The notes: generated from the sequence alone by a model not told the origin. DNA of 64,000 nucleotides from Bettongia penicillata ogilbyi (GCA_023548195.1 JAJHZJ010000061.1:3926297-3990296), one strand, 5' to 3'. Positions 1 to 10,449 are shown, numbered from the stretch's first letter. Numbers and translations: made by a program.

Positions 1-89
1 GGAACATGAATCTGAAAGTGATTTGCTCCTCCAGCAGTGTATCAGCTTGTTCATTGGACAAAGATCATAAAATCTTTGATGTACACTTG

Positions 90-240
90 TACCTTAGAGG
101 TCATTTAACTCAACTTTATTATTTTAGGGATGAGGAAACTGCAGCCCAAAAAGATTGAGAGATTGTTCAAGGTCACATGGGTAGTAATCAAACTGAGATC
201 CTTTGATTCTAGATCCTGAGCTCACTTCAATCTTCACTCT
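90..240 (-). repeat. MIR-type CORE-SINE, antisense
   Basis: The stretch contains the antisense MIR hallmark 'gatgaggaaactg' followed by 'aaggtcacatgggtagtaa', in the spacing expected of a reversed MIR core. Both ends are degraded. It is an old tRNA-derived SINE remnant without coding capacity. Confidence 0.6.
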
Positions 241-929
241 CATTTAGAGTTTAGTGCACCAATAGTTAAGATAATGTTTATAGGTAGATCTAAAAGCTGA
301 TTCTTAGCACCCCATAACCTCCTTTTTGCTTCTCTGACAATTTTATCAGGCAGATGGACAAGGGATCACACGATTAAAAGTTATTTTGAATTTTTGTCTA
401 TTTTGTGAGGTCTCTTTTGATGAAGAATTGATTCATCACCTATTAGCTAATCTATAGCCACAAGCTTGTCTATGTTTAGTAAGAATCGATATTGTCTGTT
501 GCCACATGTGCATCTAAACACTTTCTTGCTCAATAGAAAGTCTTTTGTCATCACTTTTGAAATGCCAAGGTCAGCTCTACACTGTCCATTGAGCACCAAA
601 GCAGGACTTTGGGGAGACATTCATCCCTATTAAATTTTCTCTTGTTCACTTCAGTGTGCTATTGTAGCTATCATCCAATGTAATAGTCCCCAGTTTTATG
701 TCATCCATGAATTTGATAAGCATATATTCTGTGCCTTCATCCAAATCACTGATTAAATGATGAGCAGGTAAGGCATGTTCAGAGCTGAAGAGCACTCCAC
801 TAAAATACTCTGTTCCTATCAGTGTTAATTTATTAGACAATATTCTGTATATGGTGATCTAATCAGTTTCATATTCCTCTAACTGAACTGTTATCCAATC
901 AAGATGTCACCATTAAGTCGACACAGATT
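241..929. other. No recognised feature
   Basis: AT-rich sequence without long reading frames or a repeat I can name. The longest frame, 64 codons on the minus strand at 646-840, has no recognisable motif and is within chance expectation. Confidence 0.5.
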
Positions 930-930
930 T

Positions 931-985
<55 letters not shown>
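930..985. repeat. (TA)n microsatellite
   Basis: About 28 TA units, interrupted twice by TG (near 945 and 985). Long pure AT dinucleotide tracts are length-unstable and can extrude cruciforms. Confidence 0.95.
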
Positions 986-988
<3 letters not shown>

Positions 989-1188
989 TCCTTTACTTTT
1001 CTTAGAGTATCTTTCTTTTTTCCCTTCCTTGATCTTTTCTACATTCTTCTAGGAAATATTTCATCTGACCAGATAAGCTAGAGAACAAAATAGATATTCT
1101 CTTCTAGATGCATGTCCTGTTTGCACCCATTAATTGTGATTGAATCATAAAACATTACACAATGTCTGTTGGTCATTAGAATTGTTTT

Positions 1189-1208
1189 CCCTTATTTCTA
1201 AACCTAAC
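1189..1208. repeat. Target-site duplication, left copy (20 bp)
   Basis: The 20-mer cccttatttctaaacctaac occurs here and again at 7392-7411, with no mismatch. It abuts the 3' end of the minus-strand non-L1 LINE here and its 5' end at the other copy, so it is read as the duplication made when that LINE inserted. Confidence 0.8.
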
Positions 1209-1982
1209 TTATTGATGGGTTGTCATCCTTCACTCTCAAAGAGGACCAAAATGATATTACTATGTTGGGGTCAAGGTATAATGTGTCTGACTGTGGTTAG
1301 TCAGACCAATATGAGCTCAGAAGGTGCTACCATAGGTTGGGTACAAATAGCCCACATGAACATTTGGAGTGGAGAGTCTTTAAATTTGTATATCTCACAT
1401 TTCTTTTGAGCTACTGAAATTCTGCTTGTCTCATAGAGCACAATATCTTTGATATGGGCATGCCATGCTAGGCAGCCCTATGCCAGTATCTCCCATGTCT
1501 CACCATTAAATCCAAAGTTCTTCAGAGAGACTTTGAGAGTGTCTTTGTATCACTTCTTCTGAACTTCATGGAAGCACTTGACTTATGTGAGGTCTTTGTA
1601 AAATAGCATTTTAGGCAAATATATATTTAGCATCTGGATAATGTGGCAAACCCCTCAGAGTTGCACTCTCTTTGGTAAAGTTTGAATGCTTGGCAGTTCA
1701 GCTTCAGAACAGACCTGTGTCTAGTACCTTATCTTGTCAGGTGATCTTCAGTATCATCCTAAAACAATTTGGATGAAAGCATTTCAGTTTCCTGGCATGG
1801 TGCTGGTTACTGCCCAGGTTTCATAGGCATACACCAATAAGGTCAGCACAATTGTCTCTGGAGGCCTTCAGTTTGATAGGCAATCCAATACCTTTGCTTT
1901 CTCACACTTTCCTTTGGAGTCTCCCAAACACTGAGCTAAATCTGGAAATGCATGTGTCAACCTCATGATCTATGTGTACATC
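1209..1982 (-). mobile_element. Non-L1 LINE (RTE-like), C-terminal part of the RT ORF
   Basis: Minus-strand remnant of a non-LTR retrotransposon. The sequence follows the 3' half of a reverse-transcriptase ORF that I recall as widespread in vertebrates, for example the region reading 'gcatggtgctggttactgcccaggtttcata' on the plus strand in pieces around 1795-1825. The frame is broken by many indels, so no protein is made. The element continues at 2446-2762 and 6822-7391 after two insertions. The clade is not certain: RTE-like is my best reading, an L2-like clade is the alternative. Confidence 0.6.
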
Positions 1983-2439
1983 TGAAATGTTAATGGAATG
2001 GGAAGATCTTTAATGCCCATTAATAGACTTTTTAGACCTGCTTTGAGCTCGGGCCCAGCTGACTGCTGTGATGGAGCCTGAGTCACACGACATGGTGGGA
2101 AGAGCTTGTCAAATGGGTGGATCAGGAAGAGTGGAGCAGGAAGTGAGAATGAGGCAGAGCTGAAGTAGAGCAGCTAGTGTGAATGAGAGAGGGAAGAATT
2201 TAGCCTAAGGGAGGTTGTTTGTGGGGAGGCCTAATGGAGGGAAAGCTTGGGGATGTCAGTGCTCCCTGTATTGGTGATGTGTATAAACTTCTTCATTACT
2301 ATGATGGATTTGACTTTCTGGTATCTGAATAAATATTTTTGCTTTGCCTTTGAGGAAGAGGGTTATTTATATTTTGTGAATTTACCCTGGAAATATGTAT
2401 GCATGTTTGTAGTAACTGCTATGGGCATCTCATTGGCAT
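1983..2439 (+). mobile_element. Probable solo LTR inserted in the LINE
   Basis: A 457-bp block begins with TG and ends with GGCAT, close to the TG...CA ends of LTRs. It is bounded by TACATC at 1977-1982 and 2440-2445, where the host LINE consensus has this motif only once. Inside are a TATA-like tataaa (2282-2287) and an AATAAA (2328-2333), placed as in an LTR in plus orientation. I see no flanking retroviral genes. A 6-bp duplication would fit an ERVK-like integrase but is short enough to be chance. Confidence 0.5.
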
Positions 2440-2445
2440 TACATC

Positions 2446-2762
2446 TCTGGAAAGTATAATGCCAAGCAAGGTAAGTGAACTTAGTCACAACATTCAAAAT
2501 TTCTCAATTTGCTATAGCTGACAGTTCAATATATGGATGGTGTGGTGCTGGCTGGTAGAGAACTTCTGTTTTCTTGATATCAATTGTTAGGCCAAAGTTA
2601 GCACAGGCAGCAGAGAAGCAATGCATACTTTATTGCATCTCAGACTCAGGAGTTGCAGTGAGTGCACAATCATCTGCAAACAAAAAAAAATAACAGGTAC
2701 CAATTCTCCCTCCCCCTTAGTGTTGGCTTGTGTCCTTTTCAAGTTTAATAGTTTATCATGGA
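2446..2762 (-). mobile_element. Non-L1 LINE (RTE-like), middle part of the RT ORF
   Basis: Continuation of the LINE at 1209-1982 in the same minus orientation. The order of parts (C-terminal at left, RT core at right) is preserved across the LTR-like insertion. It ends where the L1 at 2763-6820 begins. The open frame at 2587-2778 on the minus strand is a short unbroken piece of this old ORF. Confidence 0.6.
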
Positions 2763-3759
2763 CTTTGAGATTGGTCAAGTTCCAAGTTTTCTTTGATTAT
2801 CAAGCTCACTTAAGGAGATGGAAGAGATCAATACCAATTTAGGCTGCTGAAGGAAAAGGCTCTGGGAAGAAGACATGAGAGGAGGAGGCATTCTCTATCA
2901 CATCCCTATTCCCAGTTTGCTATTCTACAGATTTTGAGGAGTTTTTTCATTGGATAAGATCTGAGTCCCTATTTCTTGGTTAAGTTAACTAATGAAAGAG
3001 ATTCTTCACTCCATATTGTCTGACATATATTCTCTTATATATAACTTCTCTGATTTCTGCTTTGTTGTGATTTAGATAAATGGATGACTCACAGATTGCT
3101 GTAAAAATATTAGTTTTTAATGGAGCTTAGTTTTAAGAAGAAATTGGGATCATAAAAAGCACTGCATAAGAAGCAAAACAAAGTCAAGGGTGGTGGAACA
3201 GGCGAACACCAATATCAGGACCTTGTACATGCCTTAGCATGGCCAGAGGAAACAGCAGACTCTAGTTCTGAGAACCACTACATGCTTTAGTGTAGTCCTG
3301 GGTAAACAGGCATCCTCAATAAGAAAGTAGGCCAGACCAGCATGTGCTTTCAGCAAAGCCCCAGGCAAGCAGGCACCTTCCAGTAGCCAGACCTCCATGT
3401 GTCTCAGGGTAGCCCTGGGAAATACAGGAAAACTGCACTAGGCCTCAGCACAAACCAGACACCACCACTAGAACACCAGCTTATTAGCAGGTAAGCTGCC
3501 AGACACCTATGGCCTCCAGTCCCATCAACCACTCCCCATCCTACCCACTCAGAACCTCATCAGATACAAGGTTCCCCCAGGTGCCTCAGGGCAATATAAG
3601 TACTGCACCAGTAAATGACCAGGACCAGCAGCCACGGCACAAGAAGCCTGAGACAGCAGCCTTTTTATCTGGGGTACAGAGCTCAAATTTAAAGGAAAAG
3701 CAAAAGTCCCTCCCCCAAAATATAAGCAAACAACAAGAATCTGACCATAGAAAGTTATT
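2763..3759 (+). mobile_element. L1 5' region with ~55-bp tandem monomers
   Basis: This is the 5' part of the L1 that splits the RTE-like LINE. The first ~370 bp are not recognised and are assigned to the L1 only because they lie inside the target-site duplication. From about 3229 a degenerate unit beginning 'catg' recurs at 3229, 3282, 3341 and 3396 (spacing 53-59 bp), each with a variant of 'tag/cag...ccctggg.aa.caggca'. Tandem promoter monomers are known in some rodent L1 families; that these act as a promoter is inference. Confidence 0.5.
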
Positions 3760-4765
3760 ATGGTGACAGGGAAAACCAAGACACAAAGTCAGAAGAGGAC
3801 AGGAATGTCAAAACACCAATGGTCAAAACCTCAAAGAAAAATGAGAAATGCCCTCAGGCCCAGAAAGAACTCATGGAAGAGCTCAAAAAGAGGCCTAAAA
3901 TCATTCAAGAGAGGTAGAAGAAAAATCGGCAAAGAAATGAGAGTGATGGAAGAGAAGTATGAAAAAACACCCAAAAACTTTGGAAACTGCTTAAAAAGTA
4001 GAATTGCCCAAATGGAAAAGGAGATACAAAAATTGATGGAAGAAAGCAACTCTTTAAAGAGTATAATTGGCCAAATAGAAAAGAAAATACAAAAGCCAAT
4101 TAAACACCTTAAAAGTTAGAATTGGCCAAGTAGAAGTTAATGTTTCTATGAGACATCAAGAATCAGTCAAACAAATTCAAAGGAATAAAAAAAAGAAGAA
4201 AATATAAAATAGCTCATGGGAAAAACAACAGACCTGGAAAATAGATCTAGGAAAAACAATATCAGAATCATTGAACTACCTTAAAGCCATGATCCAAAGG
4301 AGGATCTGGACAACATCTTTCAAGAAATTATCAAGGAAAGCTGTCCTGATGTTCTGAACTAGATGGCAAAATAGGTATTAAAAGGATCCATGAACTACTT
4401 CAGGAAAAAGATCCCAAAATAATAACTCCAGTAAACATTATAGTCAAATTTCAAAACTATCAGGTCAAGAAAAAATACTACCAGTGGCCAGAAAGAAACA
4501 TTTCAAATATGAGGGAGTCGCAATCAGTATTACGGAGGATTTGGCAGCTGCCATATTAAAGGATCTGAGGTCATGGAGCATGATATTCCTGAAGGCAAAG
4601 GTGCTAGGTCTAGACCCACAAATCACTTACCTAGCAAAATTAAGCGTAATACATCAAGGGAAAAATGGTCATTCAATGAAATAGAAGCATATCAAGTTTC
4701 ATAAGGAGAAGACCAGAACTAAACCAAAAACTTGATTTTCAATATCAAGACCCAAGAGAAGCTTT
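3760..4765 (+). pseudogene. L1 ORF1 (RNA-binding protein), decayed
   Basis: Starting from the ATG at 3760, the DNA follows the marsupial L1 ORF1 layout. A lysine/glutamate-rich coiled-coil part comes first (3840-4150), then the RRM-like part ('aatagatctaggaaaaacaat' at about 4241 encodes the R-S-R-K-N motif region). Then comes the C-terminal domain, near 'cttacctagcaaaattaagc' (about 4627), equivalent to the Y-P-A-K-L motif. Frameshifts and stops split it, and the longest pieces are 3760-4119 and 4484-4684. A working protein would form trimers that coat L1 RNA. Confidence 0.75.
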
Positions 4766-5399
4766 AAAAGGTAAAAGAGGAAGAGAAAACACAAGGGATT
4801 CAATGGAGCTGAACTGTTTACATTCCTACGTAGGGAGATGATATTTATAATTCTTAAAAACTGTACCACTAATAGTACAGCTAGAATATACATAGATAGA
4901 TGGCATGGGTATAAGGTGAATTTGAGGGAATGAGATAAAAAATAATTAAGGGATGAGAAAGAAGAGTACACTGGGTGCAGAAGGAAGGGAGGTAGAATGG
5001 GATAAACTTTTCACATGAAGTGGCACTAAAAACCTATTACAGTGGAAAGAAAGATGGAGAGTGGGTGATGGTTATTGTTTGAATCTTACTTCCATCAATA
5101 TTAGCTCAAAGAGGGAATCATATACACAATCAGTTGAATATACTAATCTCTTACCCAATAAGAAAGTAGAAGGGAAAGAGATTAAGTAAAATGAGGGCAG
5201 ACTGACAGAAGGGAGGGCAGACCAAGGGAGGTGCCAGACAGAAGCAAAACACTGTCAAGAAGGGAAAGGGTGAAAGGAGAGAGAAGACCAGCAGGAGACA
5301 AAATAGGTTGGAGGGAAATACACAGTAATAATAACTCTGAATATGATGGAATATAATCTCCCATAAAAAGTAAAGGTAAGGGATTGGAGTAGAATCTAT
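4766..5399 (+). mobile_element. L1 inter-ORF / post-ORF1 region
   Basis: Purine-rich, stop-rich sequence following ORF1. It begins with the 'gaactgtttacattcctac' block that also follows ORF1 in the HAL1 copies at 9450 and 46290. No coding potential. Confidence 0.6.
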
Positions 5400-5635
5400 T
5401 ATACTTCAGTTGAAGTAAAAAAATAAACAGGGTTAGCAATCTTCATCTCAGACAAAGTAAAAGAAAAAAAATAGACCTAATTAAAAGAGATAAGAAAGGA
5501 AACCACATCTTCACTAAAAGGTATGATAGAAAATGAAGTAAATATCAATACTTGACATATATGCACCAAGTGGCATAGCATCTAAATTCTTAAAGGAGAA
5601 GGCAAGTGAGTTACAGGTTCATGACTAAACAAGAG
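5400..5635 (+). pseudogene. L1 ORF2 endonuclease fragment
   Basis: The motif 'tatgcaccaagtggcatagcatctaaattc' (in pieces around 5560-5590) corresponds to the N-terminal AP-endonuclease part of marsupial L1 ORF2. It is cut off near 5635 and is followed directly by the 3' end of ORF2, so the reverse transcriptase and most of the protein are missing. Confidence 0.65.
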
Positions 5636-6820
5636 ATAGAGTATTATGAAATAAAAAATAGATAGTTTTTATTATATTCAATTAAAAAAATTTGCACAAA
5701 CAAAACCAAGATTAGAAGGAAATCAGAACATTAGGAAACTATCTTCACAGCAAGTGTTTCTGATAAAGGCATTATTTCTCAAATGTATAGCCAACTGAGT
5801 GAAATTTATAAGAATACAAGCCATTCTCTGATTGATAAATGGCCAAAGAATATGAGCAAGCAGTTTTCAGAAGAAGAAATCAAAGCTATTTAAAGACATG
5901 TGAAGAAGGGCTCTAAATCACTTTTGACTTGAAAAATGCAAATAAAAACAACTCTGAGGTCCCATTTTACATTATGACTGTGGCTAATATGACAAAAAGG
6001 GGAAATTGATAAATGCTGGAGAATATGTAGGAAAATTGGGACACTAATGCATTATGAGTGGCCTTAGGAAATGATCCAATCGTCCTGGAAAGCAATTTGG
6101 AACTATGCTCAAAGGGCAACCAAACAGTGCATACCCTTTGATCCAACAATACCACTAGTACCTCTGCATCCCAAAGAGATCATAAAGAAGGGAAAATGAC
6201 TACATGCGCAAAAATAATAATAGCATCCCTTTCCATGGTGGAAAATTTTGGAAATTGAGGGGATACCCCTCAATTAGGGAATGGCTGAATAAACTGTGCT
6301 TTATGAATGTAATGTAATACTATTGTTCAGGAGGAAATGATGAACAGGCAGATTTCAGAAAATCCTGGAAAGACTTATAAAAGCTGATGCAAAATAAAAT
6401 GAGCAGAACCATGGAACATTGAACACAGTATCAGCAACATTGTGTGATGATCAACTATGAATGACTTAGATCTTCTCAGCAACACAATGATCCAAGACAA
6501 GTATAAAGTTCTCACTAAGGAAAATGCTATCCACATCTAGATAAAGAACTGATGGACTCAATGCACATTGAGGCATCCTTTTTTCACTTTCTTTATTCTT
6601 TTTTGTGGTCTTTTCCCTTTTGACCTTTTTTTTTCTTTCATAGCTGTGACTAACATGGAAATATATTTTACATGATAGCACATGTATAACCTACATCAAA
6701 TTACCTATTATTTTCAGAAAAGGGGAGCAAAGAAGAGAGGGAGAAGAATTGGAATTCAAAATATTGTAACAATGAATGCTAAAAATTGCTTTAACATGTA
6801 ATTGGGAAAATACTATGAAA
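5636..6820 (+). mobile_element. L1 3' end (ORF2 C-terminus and 3' UTR)
   Basis: Matches the L1 3' terminal block also present at 19063-20093 and 29624-30690. Shared landmarks are 'aatttataagaatacaag', 'aaatgcaaataaaaacaactctgaggt', 'gatccaacaataccactag' and 'tgaacacagtatcagcaacattgtgtgatgatcaac' (each in parts). Several stops break the frame. The element ends near 6820 beside a degenerate duplication (2745-2760 versus 6821-6837) that carries 'ttaa.ta.tttay.catg'. Confidence 0.8.
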
Positions 6821-6821
6821 T

Positions 6822-7391
6822 TAAATAATTTACCATGAGTGTGGTAGCTGATCCTGATTCTGTTTTCCTGGTTTTTTTTTTTTGAAGGTATCTAACAACA
6901 TTATTAAAAAAAAAAATGAACAAAAAAAAATCGTGCTAAAAATATGGGAACAAGCACACAGCTTTGCTTCACTCTTGTGGCAACTGGGAAAGTGTGTGAA
7001 CATCATCCATTATCCAGAACCTATGCAAAAATGCCATCATGGAATTGACATAGAATACTGATAAACATCTCTGGACAACCAAATTTTGCTATGATCTTGC
7101 ACAAATCCTCATGACTGACAGCATCAAAGGCCTTGATCAGGTTGGTAATTGTTGTGTATAGACCTCTGCTCTTCTCTTGGCATTTCTCCTGGAGTCGTTG
7201 GTCAGCCAACACCATATTAACTGTTCCTTGGCCCTTCGAGAAGTGATATTGACTCTCTGGTAGATGACCATCTTCTAGATGAAGGATCTATTTATTAAGG
7301 AAGATGCTGGCAAGAATCTTGCTGACAATGACTGTAAGAGAGATGTCCCCCAAACTCCCTTAATCATCACAGGACAACCTATTTTCTTTTG
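6822..7391 (-). mobile_element. Non-L1 LINE (RTE-like), RT core part
   Basis: Right-hand piece of the interrupted LINE. On the minus strand at 7021-7215 a 64-codon frame still shows a reverse-transcriptase palm motif: 'KAFDAVS' followed by 'IAKFGCPEMF' and 'QFHDG', which I recognise as the 'L.KAFDTVS...KFGCP..F....QFHDGM' block of this LINE family. The LINE is 5'-truncated at 7391, where the right copy of its 20-bp duplication begins. With the other two pieces, about 1.66 kb of the element survives. Confidence 0.7.
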
Positions 7392-7411
7392 CCCTTATTT
7401 CTAAACCTAAC
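7392..7411. repeat. Target-site duplication, right copy (20 bp)
   Basis: Identical to 1189-1208. The 6.2-kb separation is explained by the LINE plus the two elements later inserted into it. Confidence 0.8.
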
Positions 7412-7601
7412 CAATTCTCTTTTCATGTGGCTTCCCCAACTACTCTTACTTCAGGTTCACATGGATAGAAGCCTATTTGTTTTTTCTATTTATTGTCATT
7501 GACTTCAGTATCAGACATTTCTGCTTTTAGAGATACCAAAGGCCTCTTCTCCTGGGCTGCTTTTCCACTGTCTTTCTCCCTATTGTGAACAATGAGGAAT
7601 G

Positions 7602-7613
7602 AAGATATTTTTC
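7602..7613. repeat. HAL1 target-site duplication, left copy
   Basis: aagatatttttc here and aagatacttttc at 10438-10449 (11 of 12 identical) flank the HAL1-type element exactly at its 5' end and its A-rich 3' end. Confidence 0.8.
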
Positions 7614-8291
7614 AGGGGAGAGGCCAAGATGGCGGAGTAGAAAGACTCACGTATGCTAGCTCCGAACCCACAACCCGTAAATTTCCTGTAAAAACAACTC
7701 TCCACAAATTCTGGAGCAGTGCAAGGCATGCAGAAACACAGTGGAAGAGATTTCTATTCCAGAGAGCCCTGGAAAGCCGTCCCCAGGGGTCTGTCACACT
7801 CCGGACGGAGCCCACCCCTGCGCTGCCCTAGTCAGGCGGTCCAAGAGGAGCAGATCAGAGCAGGCTTCAGGGATGGAATCTCTGGTGGCCGTGAAGGTCC
7901 CTCCACCCACAGGAGCTACAGGTCAGTGAGAGAGATGTCTGTGTTGGCCGAGAGGGAAGCGGGGTGTCTCTGTGTCTCGGGCCCCCTCGGGATGCAGTGG
8001 CAGAGGCAGCGGCAGAGGCAGCAGCAGCCCGGGACTCCAGGAGCAGACAGGAGCTCAGGGCCATTACTGAAGGTCTCTGAATAAACCCCCTGAGGGAACT
8101 GAGCCTGGGAGGCGGCCCTGCCCCAACCTGAGCACCAGAACTTAAGCTCACATTGAATAGCAGCCCCTCCTCCCCCACTGAAAGCCCTGAGGCTGGGGAG
8201 CAGCATTTGAATCTCAGACACCAAGCACTAGCTGGGCGGATCTAGGCGGGGGTGCAGAGGAATCTCAGAAGTCAAGTAAATGACTGGGAAA
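7614..8291 (+). promoter_or_regulatory. HAL1 5' UTR with YY1-like site
   Basis: The first 25 bp hold 'caagatggcgg' (7625-7635), a match to the YY1 site that positions transcription start in L1 5' UTRs. The UTR is markedly more GC-rich than its surroundings and includes a short (ggcaga)n-like run at 7990-8020. Internal promoter function is inferred from L1 biology. Confidence 0.65.
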
Positions 8292-9393
8292 ATGCCCAGA
8301 AAAGGGAAAAAAAATAAGACCATAGAAAGCCACTTTCTTGGGGGACAGATATTCCTGCTTTTCATTTCTGATCACGAGGAACAATTCTTACCATCAGGGA
8401 AAGACGTGGAGGTCAGGGCCTCTGTATCCTAGAAATCCAAGGTGGATGTCCGGTGGGCTCAGGCCATGGAAGAGCTCAAAAAAGGATTTTGAAAATCAAG
8501 TTAGACAGGTGGAGGAAAAGCTGGGAAGAGAAATGAGAGAGATGCAAGAAAAGCATGAAAAATGGGTCAATATCTTGGTAAAGGAGACCCAAAAAAATGC
8601 TGAAGAAAATAACACCTTGAAAAATAGGCTAACTCAACTGGCAAAAGAGGTTAAAAAGCCAATGAGGAGAAGAATGATTTCAAAAGCAGAATTAGCCAAA
8701 TGGAAAAAGAGGTTCAAAAGCTCACTGAAGAAAATAGTTCTCTCAAAATTAGAATGGGACAGATGGAGGCTAATGACTTTCTGAGAAACCAAGAAATCAC
8801 AAAACAAAACCAAAAGAATGAAAAAATGGAAGATAATGTGAAATATCTCATGGGAAAAACAACTGACCTGGAAAATAGATCCAGGAGAGACAATTTAAAA
8901 ATGATAGGACTACCTGAAAGCCATGATCAACAAAAGAGCCTAGACAATATCTTTCACGAAATTATCAAGGAAAACTGCCCTGAGATTCTAGAATCAGAGG
9001 GCAAAATAAATATTGAAGGAATCCATCGATCACCTCCTGAAAGAGATCCAAAAAGAGAAACTCCTAGGAACATTGTGGCCAAATTCCAGAATTCCCAGGT
9101 CAAGGAGAAAATATTGCAAGCAGCTAGAAAGAAACAATTCCAGTATTGTGGAAATACAATCAGGATAACCCAAGATCTAGAAGCTTCTACATTAAGGGAT
9201 CGAAGGGCGTGGAATAGGATATTCCAGAAGGCAAAGGAACTAGGACTCAAACCAAGAATCACCTACCCCAGCAAAACTGAGTATAATAATTCAAGGGAAA
9301 ATATGGTCTTTCAATGAAATCAAGGACTTTCAAACATTCTTGATGAAAAGACCAGAGCTCAAAAGAAAATTTGACTTTCAAACACAAGAATGA
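8292..9393 (+). pseudogene. HAL1 ORF1, disabled by one stop and three indels
   Basis: Aligned by eye to the intact copy at 46362-47462, the ATG at 8292 opens the same N-terminus (M-P-R-K-G-K-K-N-K-T). Codon 47 has become TAG (8430-8432; glutamine in the intact copy). An extra A follows in the A-run near 8477-8483. A base is lost near 8652, which restores the frame. A C is gained near 9265, just before the Y-P-A-K-L motif. The frame 8700-9317 still shows coiled-coil end, RRM-like and C-terminal domain sequence. No functional protein is expected. Confidence 0.85.
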
Positions 9394-9530
9394 GAAGAAG
9401 CATGAAAAAGTAAACAGCAAAGAGAAGTCATAAGGGACTTACCAAAGGTGAACTGTTTACATTCCTACATGGAAAGACAATATTTGTAACTCTTAAAACT
9501 TTTCAGTATCTGGGTAGTTGGTGGGACCAC

Positions 9531-9599
9531 ACACATACACACACACACACATGTACATGTGTACACGCACACACACATACACACATGCACACACACATA
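9531..9599. repeat. (CA)n-type microsatellite inside HAL1
   Basis: Imperfect CA/CACG/CATA repeat just after ORF1 and a 'ggtagttggtgggacc' block. The same position holds a TG/GTGC repeat in the copy at 46140-46228 and TATC/CATC repeats in the older copy at 22900-22970. Confidence 0.9.
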
Positions 9600-10437
9600 G
9601 AGAAAGAGAGCACAGAGTGAATTGAATAGGATGGGACCATATCATAAAAGAAATTAAGGTAAATGGTGAGAGAGAAATGTAGTGGGAGGAGAGAGAGTGA
9701 AATGGAATGGGGTAAATTATCTCTCATTCAAGAGGCAAGCAGGAGACTTTTTAGTGGAGGGAAAAAGAGAAGAGCTGAGAAAAAAAACATGAAGTTTACC
9801 CTCATCGCATTCAACTAAAGGAAGGAATAAAATGTACACTCATCTTGGTATGAAAACCTATCTTATAATACAGGAAAGTAGGGGAGAAGGAGATAAGCAG
9901 GGTGGGGGGGGACGATGAAAGGGAGGGCAATGGGAGGAGGGAGCAATTTGAAGTCAACACTCTTGGGGAGGGACAGGATCAAAAGACAGAATAGAAACAG
10001 TGGGGGGCAGGATAGGATGGAGGGAAATACAATTAGTCTTACACAACATGACCATTATCGAAGTCGTTTGCAAAACTACACAGATATGGCCTATATTGAA
10101 TTGCCTGCCTTCCCAAAGGGAATGGGTGGGGAGGGAGGCATGGGGAGAATTTGGAACTCAAAGTTTTAGGAACAACTGTTGAGTATTGTTCTTGCTACTA
10201 GAAAATAAGAAATATAGTTAATGGGGAATAGAAAGTCATCTGGCTCTACAGGACAAAAGAGAAGATGGGACGAGAGAAGGGAAGGATGATAGAAGAGAGG
10301 GCAGATTGGTGATAGGGAAAATTAGAATGCTCAGTGTATTGGGGTGGGGGGATAGGATAAATGGGGAGAAAATTTGGAACCCAAAATTTTGTGAAAATGA
10401 ATGTAAAAAGTTAAATAAATAAATTTATATTAAAAAA

Positions 10438-10449
10438 AAGATACTTTTC
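10438..10449. repeat. HAL1 target-site duplication, right copy
   Basis: aagatacttttc, one mismatch from 7602-7613, directly after the A-rich tail. Confidence 0.8.

Larger units (their letters stand above)
7614..10437 (+). mobile_element. Complete HAL1-type (ORF1-only L1) element
   Basis: A 2.82-kb element runs from its 5' end to an A-rich tail: 5' UTR (7614-8291), ORF1 (8292-9393), internal CA repeat, and a purine-rich 3' UTR ending in 'aaataaataaatttatattaaaaaaaa'-type sequence. There is no ORF2 between ORF1 and the 3' end. Such half-L1 (HAL1) elements are known in mammals and depend on L1 ORF2 supplied in trans. A near-identical partner lies in reverse at 45297-48134. Its 12-bp duplication and full length show a single, complete insertion. 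Confidence 0.85.

Noticed and set aside
2247..2459. 70-codon plus frame with hydrophobic segments
   Set aside because: It lies inside the LTR-like block and crosses its right boundary; the hydrophobicity comes from T-rich sequence.
7719..8224. Several 100-120 codon frames on both strands in the HAL1 5' UTR
   Set aside because: They are GC-driven frames in an untranslated leader. The equivalents in the partner copy (47570-48145) differ in frame and length.
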